From NCBI RefSeq assembly GCF_014646335.1, contig NZ_BMNG01000015.1, positions 186,001-250,000 on the forward strand: a stretch of DNA of 64,000 nt. The letters run 5' to 3'. The position numbers and the translations under genes are program-made. This document shows, piece after piece, positions 1-7,394 of this stretch. The notes under the pieces are model-generated. The model was given only the letters and a program-made list of their open reading frames with translations, made no database searches and was not told where the DNA came from. Source of the stretch: Streptomyces lasiicapitis (GTDB taxonomy: Bacteria; Actinomycetota; Actinomycetes; Streptomycetales; Streptomycetaceae). Position 1 is the first letter of the stretch. Every line of letters begins with the position of its first letter.

Positions 1-461
1 AGATGCGGGACCAGTACGGCATCAGCGACGAGTCCGGCGCCTTCAGCACATGGCAAAGCACCGGCCAGCGCGACACGGATCCCGAGTCGGAGAACTGGGC
101 ACCCTGGGTCGACCTCATCTCCAGTGCGATCGCCCGCGGCGTCGCCGTGCGGCGAGCGCGCATCGTGTCCGAGCCGGTCACCGACTACATCCGGTGGGAG
201 CACGCCGGAACGGTGGTCAACGTCGCAGCCGGTGAACAGGTGCGCTGGCTAACACGACGCCGCGCCTCGGACATCGCTCTGCCCGGCAACGACTTCTGGC
301 TGTTCGACGACCGCCTGATCCGCTGGAACCACTTCACCGGCGACGGCGCTTGGGCGGGAGAGGAGTTCTCCGACGATCCGGCCGTGACCAAGCTGTGCGC
401 CGACGCCTTCGAGGCTGTATGGGCGCGCGCCGTCCCTCACGAGCAGTACGAGATCCACTGA
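1..461 (+). CDS. DUF6879 family protein, 5' end cut by window edge
   Basis: Only the last ~153 residues are inside the window; the true start lies upstream. The paralogue at 41085-41600 (171 aa) has about 20 more N-terminal residues and aligns so that the ATG at 3 matches its internal EMRD. The two share the stretch RRARIVSEPVTDYIRWEH without a change, and both end in a HEQYE/HDQYE motif. The family is widespread in Streptomyces and normally sits directly before a helix-turn-helix/DUF5753 gene, as here (24 bases to the next gene). Its biochemical role is not established. A partner or effector of the adjacent regulator is an inference from the conserved pairing. Confidence 0.8.
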   Translation, partial: MRDQYGISDESGAFSTWQSTGQRDTDPESENWAPWVDLISSAIARGVAVRRARIVSEPVTDYIRWEHAGTVVNVAAGEQVRWLTRRRASDIALPGNDFWLFDDRLIRWNHFTGDGAWAGEEFSDDPAVTKLCADAFEAVWARAVPHEQYEIH

Positions 462-485
462 CCGTACACACCGGTAGGCCAGCTC

Positions 486-1340
486 ATGTCCTTCTCCCCG
501 TCCTCGTCGGCCCAAGCCGCGCGCGAGACCGTCGCCGTACGGCTGCGTGGCCTCCGCAAGGAAGCGGGGCTGTCGATCGTTGAACTGGCCAGCCGCTGCG
601 GGTGGCACTACTCCAAGACCTCCCGCATCGAGAACGCCCTCACCGGCCCCTCAACGACGGACATCCGCCGGTGGTGTGCCGCCGTGCAGGCCCCGGACCA
701 GGCGCAGGGCTTGATCGTGCAGTCCCTCAACGCCGAGTCGATGTACAGGGAATGGCGTCACCAGGTACGCAGCGGGTTGAAGCACCTCCAGGACGGCCTG
801 GTGCAGTTCTACCGGGAGACCGAGTGGTTCCGCGTGTACTCGTCCACGGTGGTCCCAGGCCTCTTGCAAACCGAGGGCTACGCGGCGGCGGTCCTGACCA
901 TCGCGGCCCGCTTCCACGACCGGCCCAGAGACGACATCGCGGAGGCGGCGCGCGCACGCATGGACCGGTCACGCGTCGTCCACGAGCCAGGCCACCGCTT
1001 CGTGTTCCTCCTAGAGGAGTCCGTACTCCGCTTCCAGATCGGGGACGCGGACGCGATGGCGGCCCAACTCGGCCATCTGCTGACCGTGGGCGCGCTGCCG
1101 ACGGTGTCGCTCGGCATCGTCCCTATGGCGGCACGCGAGCGGGCGCAGTGGCCGGAGGAGACCTTCCACATCTACGACGACACGCTTGTATCCGTGGAGT
1201 TGGTGTCCGCCTCGGTGAACGTCACCCAGCCGTCCGAGATCGCCCTCTACTCGAAGACATTCGAGCGCTTGCGCAGCATGGCCGTGTACGGGGCGGACGC
1301 GCGGGCGCTGATTGTGAAGGCCATCGACGCCCTGCACTGA
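486..1340 (+). CDS. XRE-family regulator with DUF5753 (Scr1/WhiJ-like)
   Basis: 284 aa. An N-terminal helix-turn-helix of the XRE type lies at about residues 15-60 (LRKEAGLSIVELASRCGW followed by SKTSRIEN). It is followed by the ~180-residue DUF5753 domain, which begins around the conserved FRVYSSTVVPGLLQTEGYA and ends LRSMAVYGADARALIVKAID. Proteins of this build are the WhiJ-like or Scr1 antitoxin-like regulators of actinomycetes. They are usually paired with a small neighbour, here the DUF6879 gene. A close paralogue lies at 41607-42461. The target genes are not visible from sequence. Confidence 0.85.
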   Translation: MSFSPSSSAQAARETVAVRLRGLRKEAGLSIVELASRCGWHYSKTSRIENALTGPSTTDIRRWCAAVQAPDQAQGLIVQSLNAESMYREWRHQVRSGLKHLQDGLVQFYRETEWFRVYSSTVVPGLLQTEGYAAAVLTIAARFHDRPRDDIAEAARARMDRSRVVHEPGHRFVFLLEESVLRFQIGDADAMAAQLGHLLTVGALPTVSLGIVPMAARERAQWPEETFHIYDDTLVSVELVSASVNVTQPSEIALYSKTFERLRSMAVYGADARALIVKAIDALH

Positions 1341-1364
1341 CCCCGGGCATGACGAGGGCCTCCA

Positions 1365-1698
1365 GGTGCCGCAGGACGCGGCGGGAGTCATCCGACTCCA
1401 CGACCGTCCAGAACGTCACCGCGAGGAGCCGCCCGTACCAGAACTCAGGAACGGCTCGGTCGGCGGCGACGGTGTCGATCCACGGTCGGTCGGAGACCTC
1501 CTCGTCCCACACCACGCGCAGGTAGGCGCCCCCGAGTGCGGCGCACAGTTCCCCGCCCTCCAACAGGGTGGGCTGGAGGCCTGACTTCATCAGGTCGTCG
1601 AGCCGCGCCTGGGTGGGAGTGCCGTCGGACACGAGCTTGGGCGGTTCGGAGAACAGCAGTCCGGACGAAGCGCGCGCGATGCCTCCGGCGAGCGGCAC
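1365..1698 (-). pseudogene. Phage portal protein fragment
   Basis: Reading the minus strand from a GTG at 1698, about 110 residues look like the middle of a tailed-phage portal protein. The order is LLFSEPPKLV, then LEGGELCAALGGAYLRVVWD, then AVPEFWYGRLLAVTFWTVVE, ending near VLRHLE. Actinophage portal proteins have the same blocks in this order but are about 400-500 aa. Here both ends are missing, and the 3' end runs into the tail of the regulator gene on the other strand. I take it as a relic of a prophage, not a working gene. The family call rests on remembered family patterns and needs a profile search. Confidence 0.6.
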
Positions 1699-1751
1699 GT
1701 GTACGGGACCCAGGGCCAGGAGCCGCGCTGGCCCTGCCGGAAGAAGTCGCG

Positions 1752-1985
1752 ATGGCGTTCCTCGCCTTCTTCCTGCCGGCGCCGGTTCGTGTCCTTCCCC
1801 TGTGCCTCATCGGGCCCGCGGGGATCGGTGCGGTCGTCACCGGCTTTGTCGACCTGCGCAGGATGCGGGGCCGGGAAGGGGCCGATCCCTACCGGGCGCG
1901 TACGGGTATCGCGCTCGGCACAGCGGCCATCGTGCTCCCGCTGGCCGTTCTCCTGTGGCTGCTCTGGGCGATGAGCCAGATCTAG
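1752..1985 (+). CDS. Small two-helix membrane protein
   Basis: 77 aa from the ATG at 1752, with GGAAGAAG about 5 bases upstream. Two hydrophobic segments are visible: residues ~2-30 (FLAFFLPAPVRVLPLCLIG...) and ~55-75 (IALGTAAIVLPLAVLLWLLW). They are joined by a charged loop (DLRRMRGREGADPYRARTG). The layout is like DUF4190-type small actinobacterial membrane proteins, but that is only a resemblance. The gene stands alone between a phage relic and a VOC gene. Longer upstream in-frame starts exist but would read through the relic and look non-coding. Confidence 0.5.
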   Translation: MAFLAFFLPAPVRVLPLCLIGPAGIGAVVTGFVDLRRMRGREGADPYRARTGIALGTAAIVLPLAVLLWLLWAMSQI

Positions 1986-2037
1986 GCGTAGGAGCCGCCA
2001 CGCCTGAGCCGAGCTCACGGGGAGCACGACGGTCACC

Positions 2038-2310
2038 ATGGAATGGACGCCCCCGTACGTGCAGGAGTGGGTGGAGCGGTTCCAGCGGTGCGAGCCGGGA
2101 GAAATGGGGCCTCATCGCGAGCACCCAGGCGCCAGCATCGTGACCGATGGTGCCGCGATGCGTCTGAGCTGTGTTCGCGATGGCCGGGCGCAATTCGGTG
2201 GCGTCCGGAGTGGATGTCAGGCAGGCTCGCGCGCATGGTTTCGGTGGTGCAGAACGTGGCGATCGACTGTGCGGATGCCTATGAGCTGGCCCGGTTCTGG
2301 AGCAGGGTGA
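2038..2310 (+). other. Short ORF of doubtful status, possibly a truncated gene
   Basis: The ATG at 2038 begins 24 residues with a natural composition (MEWTPPYVQEWVERFQRCEP...). After that the reading frame loses protein-like character and overlaps the VOC gene in another frame. It may be the start of a gene whose remainder was lost. No family was recognised. Confidence 0.2.
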
Positions 2311-2618
2311 CTGACCGTCCACTGCATCCGGAGGACGGGCCGGGTGATCGGGAGACCCAGGTGCTGCTGGCGGAGGGCCCGGTGCTGCACTTCAACCAGG
2401 TGCCCGAGCCCAAGAAGATCAAGAACCGGGTCCATCTGTGCTTGCGCCCTGAGACCTCGCGTGAGCGTGAGGTGGAACGGCTGCTGGGCCTCGGCGCGAC
2501 CTTGGTCACCGATCAGCGGAATCCCGATGGCTCTGGCTGGGCAGTCCTTGCCGACCCCGAAGGCAACGAATTCTGCGTTCTTCGCAGCGAGTCCGACCGA
2601 GCCGCGATGAATGCCTGA
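2235..2618 (+). CDS. VOC (glyoxalase/bleomycin-resistance fold) protein
   Basis: 127 aa from the ATG at 2235. The frame is open ~190 bases further upstream, but that part lacks protein-like composition. The single VOC module shows the usual marks: an N-terminal strand with VQNVAIDCADAYELARFWSRV, the central HFNQVPEPKKIKNRVHLCL, and the C-terminal WAVLADPEGNEFCVL. These stand where the metal-binding residues of this fold sit. The sub-group (CADA...FW, DPEGNEFC) is the common actinobacterial glyoxalase-like type whose substrate is generally unknown. A relative with the same motifs is at 49776-50219. Confidence 0.8.
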   Translation: MVSVVQNVAIDCADAYELARFWSRVTDRPLHPEDGPGDRETQVLLAEGPVLHFNQVPEPKKIKNRVHLCLRPETSREREVERLLGLGATLVTDQRNPDGSGWAVLADPEGNEFCVLRSESDRAAMNA

Positions 2619-3016
2619 CGCTCACGGGCCATCCTGGTCGGCCTTGTCCCGGATGGTGCAACGGATCCTGCGGTGACGCAGAGAGGCACGGTTCCCGCCA
2701 TAGTCGTATAACCCGAACAACGCTCCTGATTCCAGTGCTTCGGAATAAGAAACGAGCCATTCCGGGGCGTGAGAATGGTCCACTGGCGATCAGGGAGTGG
2801 GGCGCGAGGACCATCATCTCCCGGGCGCTGCCCACGAGGTCGGCAGCGAAATCTGCTCACCCCTGTGGCGCGCGGTGTGGCTGGTCTTCGTCTGTGGGCA
2901 TTTATTCGTCATGGCGGACGCTCGGATCCCTCCGCGAGAATGCCGTGCGACGAGGCTGGTTCGGGTTTCCCGGCCGACCGCTGACGTTCTTCATCTGCTA
3001 CCCGCCGGGAGCCGTG
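2619..3016 (+). other. Intergenic region upstream of the radical SAM operon
   Basis: About 400 bases without a convincing gene. The reading frame of the radical SAM gene stays open to 2735, but residues before 3017 do not look like protein. It presumably holds the operon promoter. No clear -35/-10 pair and no obvious short precursor-peptide ORF was found. Confidence 0.4.
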
Positions 3017-4933
3017 ATGAGTCAGAAGCCCGAGGACAGGACTCCGCTCTGCATCGCCCCCTTCGTCTCGCTGGCCGTCTGGGCCGATGGCGAGTCGGTC
3101 ATCTGCTGTGAGGACAAGGGGCCGCAGGCCGGTCGTCTGGGCTTGGTCGACGACATGTCCGGCCTTGTCAACAGCGAGAAGATGCGTATCGCCCGCCGGC
3201 AGTTCCTGCGCGGTGAGGTGCCGGCGGGCTGCCGGGCATGCCTCGACGAGGCGACGCGCCAGCCGACCGTGCACACCTACTACCAGGAAAAATTCAACTG
3301 GCGGGATGTCGCGGAGGCCTACGACGAGACGACGGGCGACGTCAGCCGGACGCAGTATCTGTTGATCGCCCTCAGTAACCTCTGCACCTACAGCTGCCGA
3401 ATGTGCTTCGACAAGCTCAGTACGCGGCTGAATTCGGACCGCCACCGAATGCTGGGCGTGGAGCCGGTCGGGTACCGGCGCAATGACATCGACAAGGTCA
3501 TCAGCTTCATCCGGGCGAACCCGATCCGCATCGTCACGTTCCACGGCGGCAACCCCATCAACGAGCCCCGTTTCCTGGACGTGCTGAACGAGCTGTCGGA
3601 CGATGTGTCCGTGGAGATCATCTCGAACGGTTCCACGCTGACCTCAGGAAACGTCGACATCCGCCCGTACCTGTCCCGATTTGGGCACGTTCATTTCAAC
3701 ATCAGCCTGGACGGCACACGGCGGGCAACCGAATACGTACGCATGCACAGCGACTTCGACGACGTGTTCCGCCATTTCACCGATATCAAGTCACTGCCCA
3801 ACACGACCGTCAACCTGCACAACACGATCACCAACCTCAACCTCTTCGACCTGCCCGCGTACTACACGATGGCCCTGTCGGGGAAGTTCGCCGACGCCGA
3901 CTCGATCTCCAGCTACATCGCCACAGTGCCGGCCGTCCACCGCATCTCCACGCTCCCGCCCGCGCTCCGGCAGCTGGCGCGCGAGCGCATCGAGGACTTT
4001 CTGCACGGGCTTGGCGACGCGGGTGGCACGACGCCGAAGGACGCGTACGACTACAAGGCGAACAACGCGCGGGCGTACGCGCGCAACGTCCTCCACCGGA
4101 TCGACTCGGTTCCCTACTCCCCGCTCCTCTTCGCCGAGTTCCTGGACCTGACCCGCAGGACCGACGCGTTCTACGGCGTCGATCCGCTGCCGGAGTACAG
4201 CGATTACCTCGCGCCCGACGCGTCCGGAGCGCCCGACGTGTCCGATGCGTCCGGCTCATCGGGGCCGCCCCGCGCGAGCTCCGCACCCTCATCCGCGTCC
4301 CAGCCTGTCGCTTCCGATGCGGTGGCGGCGAAGGGAGTCGTCGTGTCGCACCCCGCCCCCGAGCCCGCCGAAGGCCTCCAGGTCCTCGCGGGCCCCTGCC
4401 CCTACGTCGGCCAGCGTTCCTTCCGGGTGTCCGAGTGCATTTACGCCTGGAACGCCGCGTACTTCCAGAACTGCACCGCCGTCACGGTACGGATCCAGCT
4501 CAACCCCGACGCGGGGATCAGCGCCGCCACGATGGCGACACTACGCACGACGTGGGAGACCGGCATCGAGAACAAGTGGAGCAACCACTTCGTCTGCGCC
4601 GGGCCCTACGGCACCTCCACCATCACCGTCGACGTGCAGTGGGTGACCTCCAGCCCCCACCACGTCGTCCGGGTACGCCAAGGCCCCGCCCAGAGCAACA
4701 TGACGACGTGGGACACGTCCGACACCGGCGACGTCGCCGCGCACGAGTTCGGGCACATGCTCGGCAATCCGGACGAGTACACCGATGCGAACTGCCCGAG
4801 CCGCAACCCCGTCAACACGGGAACGGTCATGGACAACAACACCGGACCGGCGCTGCAGCGCCACGTCAACCGGATCTGTGTCTCGGCTCCACTCGCGGCC
4901 GAGGTCTTCTCGATCGGCCTGGATCTCATCTAG
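3017..4933 (+). CDS. Twitch-domain radical SAM enzyme fused to a zinc metallopeptidase
   Basis: 638 aa from the ATG at 3017 (GGGAG at 3007-3011). Residues 1-110 form a twitch-type auxiliary Fe-S region with Cys12, Cys30-Cys31, Cys72 and Cys75 (CRAC). The radical SAM core follows, with the cluster motif C123-TYS-C127-RM-C130 and GGNP at 177-180. An Ala/Ser/Pro-rich linker (about 398-445) leads to a ~190-residue peptidase domain with HEFGH at 576-580 followed by LGNPDEY. A candidate Met-turn (VMDNN) is near 604-608, and six cysteines lie in this domain. In the family, the CxxxCxxC cluster cleaves S-adenosylmethionine, and HExxH binds zinc. The substrate is unknown. The gene is first in a tight operon with three downstream genes. 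The fusion is unusual because the first half should act in a reducing cytoplasm and the second looks like a secreted-type protease. Confidence 0.8.
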   Translation: MSQKPEDRTPLCIAPFVSLAVWADGESVICCEDKGPQAGRLGLVDDMSGLVNSEKMRIARRQFLRGEVPAGCRACLDEATRQPTVHTYYQEKFNWRDVAEAYDETTGDVSRTQYLLIALSNLCTYSCRMCFDKLSTRLNSDRHRMLGVEPVGYRRNDIDKVISFIRANPIRIVTFHGGNPINEPRFLDVLNELSDDVSVEIISNGSTLTSGNVDIRPYLSRFGHVHFNISLDGTRRATEYVRMHSDFDDVFRHFTDIKSLPNTTVNLHNTITNLNLFDLPAYYTMALSGKFADADSISSYIATVPAVHRISTLPPALRQLARERIEDFLHGLGDAGGTTPKDAYDYKANNARAYARNVLHRIDSVPYSPLLFAEFLDLTRRTDAFYGVDPLPEYSDYLAPDASGAPDVSDASGSSGPPRASSAPSSASQPVASDAVAAKGVVVSHPAPEPAEGLQVLAGPCPYVGQRSFRVSECIYAWNAAYFQNCTAVTVRIQLNPDAGISAATMATLRTTWETGIENKWSNHFVCAGPYGTSTITVDVQWVTSSPHHVVRVRQGPAQSNMTTWDTSDTGDVAAHEFGHMLGNPDEYTDANCPSRNPVNTGTVMDNNTGPALQRHVNRICVSAPLAAEVFSIGLDLI

Positions 4934-4966
4934 GCCCGACCGCTTCACGACGAGGACGAGGACGAC

Positions 4967-5539
4967 ATGAGGGTAACCATCGAATCCTTTACGCGGCCCG
5001 ACGTCGAGCGCATGAGGGCCGCGGTCGCACGGCTGGCCGGTGGGCCGGCGGGCGATCAAGAGGGCGCTGCTGCCGACGATGTGACGTTCGACCTGTACAT
5101 CTTCGGGGGCTGCCCGGGGCAGCGGGTCGAGTTCCGGGCCTCGGTCCCTTCCGGGGGCCAGGCCGAGGTGACCCACGTGGACGAGCTGCGGGACGTCGAC
5201 GAACGGTTCTCGGAGGCGGTTCGCCCCGAGGAACTGGCGGCCCTGGCAGGGCAGTTGGACGTCGCGTCCCTGATGGAGCTCCCGTCGAACGCGGACGAGG
5301 GGTACGTGCCGGACTCGCTCGTCGGCTCGGTCGCCATCACGTCGGCGAACGCCCGGATCACGCTGTGGTTCCCCGTCGAGGACGAGGATCCCCCGGAGGA
5401 CGACGAGGTGGCCATGAGGATCGACCGGGGGCAGGTCCCGTTCGTACTGCGCGCCTCGATGGCTCCCGCGAGCGTCCGCCCGGCCTTCGCCCAGTTGGCG
5501 GAGGTCGTCAACCGGCTCACCGGCCGCGCGCAGCTCTGA
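4967..5539 (+). CDS. Unknown protein, weakly emfourin-like, in the radical SAM operon
   Basis: 190 aa, starting 33 bases after the fusion gene. No signal peptide or membrane helix. Strongly acidic (for example DEDPPEDDEVAM around residue 142). Residues ~45-185 show a pattern that recalls emfourin, the small inhibitor encoded beside M4-type metallopeptidases. A central FGGCPGQRVEFRASV is followed by a helix (PEELAALAGQL), then DSLVGSVAITSANARITLWF, and finally a C-terminal VRPAFAQLAEVVNRL. That likeness is by eye and weak. Its place directly after a metallopeptidase gene makes an inhibitor or chaperone role a reasonable guess. A substrate or scaffold protein cannot be excluded. Confidence 0.45.
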   Translation: MRVTIESFTRPDVERMRAAVARLAGGPAGDQEGAAADDVTFDLYIFGGCPGQRVEFRASVPSGGQAEVTHVDELRDVDERFSEAVRPEELAALAGQLDVASLMELPSNADEGYVPDSLVGSVAITSANARITLWFPVEDEDPPEDDEVAMRIDRGQVPFVLRASMAPASVRPAFAQLAEVVNRLTGRAQL

Positions 5540-5545
5540 CGCCGG

Positions 5546-6448
5546 ATGAAGGCCATCCACGTCAACTCCACCTTGCCGTCCGTGCCGTACCTGGGGCGGC
5601 TCAAGGGCCCCGACGGCTACGAGGTGGAGGACTTCGAACTCCTCACGACCCTCCTCTCGGCCGCCGCCTGGCGCCGCTTCAACGGCCCGATCAAGCTGTA
5701 CACCGACCGTGTCGGGGAGGCGTACTACCGGCGCCTCGGGATGACGGAGTTGTGGGACGGCGGAATCGACACGGACGTACTGGAGTCGCTGCCCCCCTCC
5801 ATCAACCACGACGTGTTCTGGACGGCCGGACGCGTCGCGGCGCTCCGGGCGGAGACGGCCCCCTTCGTCTCGCTGGACACCGACCTCGTCGTCTGGGAAG
5901 CGATCGACACCCTGATCACCTCGGATTTCATGGCGCTGCACCAAGAGCCCCTGCACCACGGCGTGTACAGACCCCGGTGCGAGCTGAGCACGCCCACCGG
6001 ATACATCTGGGAGGAGTGGGACTGGGAGGCGGTCCCGTGCAACGCCTCGCTGACGTACTACGCGGCTGACCGGCTCACCGAGACGTTCCATGCCAAGGCG
6101 ATGGAGTTCATCCTGGGGAACCCGATCCGGCGGGAGGCCGAGAGCCGTCTGCCGGTCCACGACGTGTTCGTGGCCCAGCGGCTGCTGCCGATGTGCGCGC
6201 TGAGACTGGGGGTGCGACCGGCGTACTTCCTCGACTGGCCCAAGCCCGAGCTCAACAGCGAGACGATGGCCGACGGCGCGAGGAACCGACTGGTCACCCA
6301 CGTCTGGGCGTACAAGGACGCGCTCAAGAGCGACCTGGACTGCCGGGAGTCATTCTGCCGGCGGTGCGTGGCCCGGATCAGCCGCGACTACCCCGAACTC
6401 GTGGGAATGCTGCGCCACATGCCCAGCATCCGGCGGTATCTGTCGTGA
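5546..6448 (+). CDS. Glycosyltransferase-like protein with DxD motif (copy 1)
   Basis: 300 aa, starting 6 bases after the previous stop. Opens with MKAIHVNST, followed by a domain with LYTDRVGEAYYRRLG and a DTD at residues 111-113 (SLDTDLVVWEAI). This is the position and context of the metal and nucleotide-sugar binding DxD of GT-A fold glycosyltransferases. A conserved HDVFVAQRLLPMCA and a C-terminal VTHVWAYKDAL match the next gene. About 40 percent of positions look shared with that gene, so the pair arose by duplication. It resembles the uncharacterised DUF6734-type GT-A-like proteins, but I am not sure of that assignment. Donor and acceptor are unknown. Membership of the operon suggests it acts on the same substrate as the radical SAM enzyme. 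Confidence 0.6.
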   Translation: MKAIHVNSTLPSVPYLGRLKGPDGYEVEDFELLTTLLSAAAWRRFNGPIKLYTDRVGEAYYRRLGMTELWDGGIDTDVLESLPPSINHDVFWTAGRVAALRAETAPFVSLDTDLVVWEAIDTLITSDFMALHQEPLHHGVYRPRCELSTPTGYIWEEWDWEAVPCNASLTYYAADRLTETFHAKAMEFILGNPIRREAESRLPVHDVFVAQRLLPMCALRLGVRPAYFLDWPKPELNSETMADGARNRLVTHVWAYKDALKSDLDCRESFCRRCVARISRDYPELVGMLRHMPSIRRYLS

Positions 6449-6458
6449 GGGGGCGGCC

Positions 6459-7370
6459 GTGAAGGCGATCCACGTCGTTTCCACCCGGCCGACCACGAAC
6501 TACTACGTCTCGCGAGCCGAAGGCTCCCCCTACCGGCAGGAAGACTTCGAGGTCCTCACGACAGTCCTGTCGGCCCTGGAGTGGCGTCGGCACAACGGAG
6601 TGATCCGGCTCTACACGGATCCTCCGGGCCAGGAGTTCTACGACCGGCTCGGACTTCTGGACCTGGACCTCTGGGACGGCGGGGTCGACGCCCGACTTCT
6701 GGAGTCGGCGTCCCAGACGATCAACGGCGGTGTCTTCTGGTCCTTCGGGAAGATCGTGGCGCTGCGGCAGGAGGCAGCGCCGTGCTGTGTCATGGACATC
6801 GACCTCATCGTCTGGGACGGCATCGGGCAGCTCGTCACCGCGGAAGTGATGAGCCTGCACGAGGAGTCACTCGGCTTCGCCGCCTACGTCGGCCGGGACC
6901 GCCTCGTCGCACCACCCGGATTCGACTGGAGCGGTCTCGACTGGTCGGTCGCTCCTTGCAGTGCCGCGCTGCTTGTCTTCACCAAAGACGCTTTCAAGGA
7001 CGCATACGCCGACCGGGCGCTGTCGTTCATGGCGGGCAATCCGGTCCGGTCGGAGCCCGACAGGTCGGTGCCCGCACACCCGATCTTCGCGGAGCAGCGG
7101 CTGCTGCCCATGTGCGCGAAGGCGAGCGGCGTGCGCATCGGTTCGTTCCTACGTGACTACACGGGGGCCGAGCTGTGGTCCGGGCGGAAGAACAAGACAT
7201 TCACCCACCTGTGGAACGCGAAGTCCCTCCTCCACAACAACCCGAGTAGGAGAAGGGAACTTTGCGCGCGGTACGCCCACAGAGTGCGACGGGACTACCC
7301 GGACGTCGCGAAGGTACTCGCGAGGTCCGAGCTCCTGCGGGAACACTTTCGTACGGCTGACGGCCTCTGA
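6459..7370 (+). CDS. Glycosyltransferase-like protein with DxD motif (copy 2)
   Basis: 303 aa from a GTG at 6459 with GAGGGGG just upstream. Sister of the preceding gene: same start (MKAIHVVST), LYTDPPGQEFYDRLG, and DID at residues 113-115 (VMDIDLIVWDGI). It also shares HPIFAEQRLLPMCA and THLWNAKSLL near the C-terminus. The divergence between the copies, mainly around residues 10-25 and 135-160, suggests different acceptors or ordered steps. Last gene of the operon; it converges with the epoxide hydrolase gene 25 bases on. Confidence 0.6.
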   Translation: MKAIHVVSTRPTTNYYVSRAEGSPYRQEDFEVLTTVLSALEWRRHNGVIRLYTDPPGQEFYDRLGLLDLDLWDGGVDARLLESASQTINGGVFWSFGKIVALRQEAAPCCVMDIDLIVWDGIGQLVTAEVMSLHEESLGFAAYVGRDRLVAPPGFDWSGLDWSVAPCSAALLVFTKDAFKDAYADRALSFMAGNPVRSEPDRSVPAHPIFAEQRLLPMCAKASGVRIGSFLRDYTGAELWSGRKNKTFTHLWNAKSLLHNNPSRRRELCARYAHRVRRDYPDVAKVLARSELLREHFRTADGL

Positions 7371-7394
7371 CCGAGTGCCGGCGCCCGGCCGCGT

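Noticed and set aside
2735..3016. N-terminal extension of the radical SAM gene by 94 codons
   Set aside because: The extra stretch lacks protein-like pattern, and a ribosome binding site with ATG is present at 3017, where the twitch motif begins.
2735..3016. Precursor peptide for the radical SAM enzyme
   Set aside because: Short frames were checked; none has a core-like C-terminus, a good ribosome binding site and a natural composition.
4435..6301. Long Arg-rich ORFs (544 and 586 residues) over the radical SAM operon
   Set aside because: They are frame shadows of the fusion protein and glycosyltransferase-like genes, dominated by R/G/H/P.
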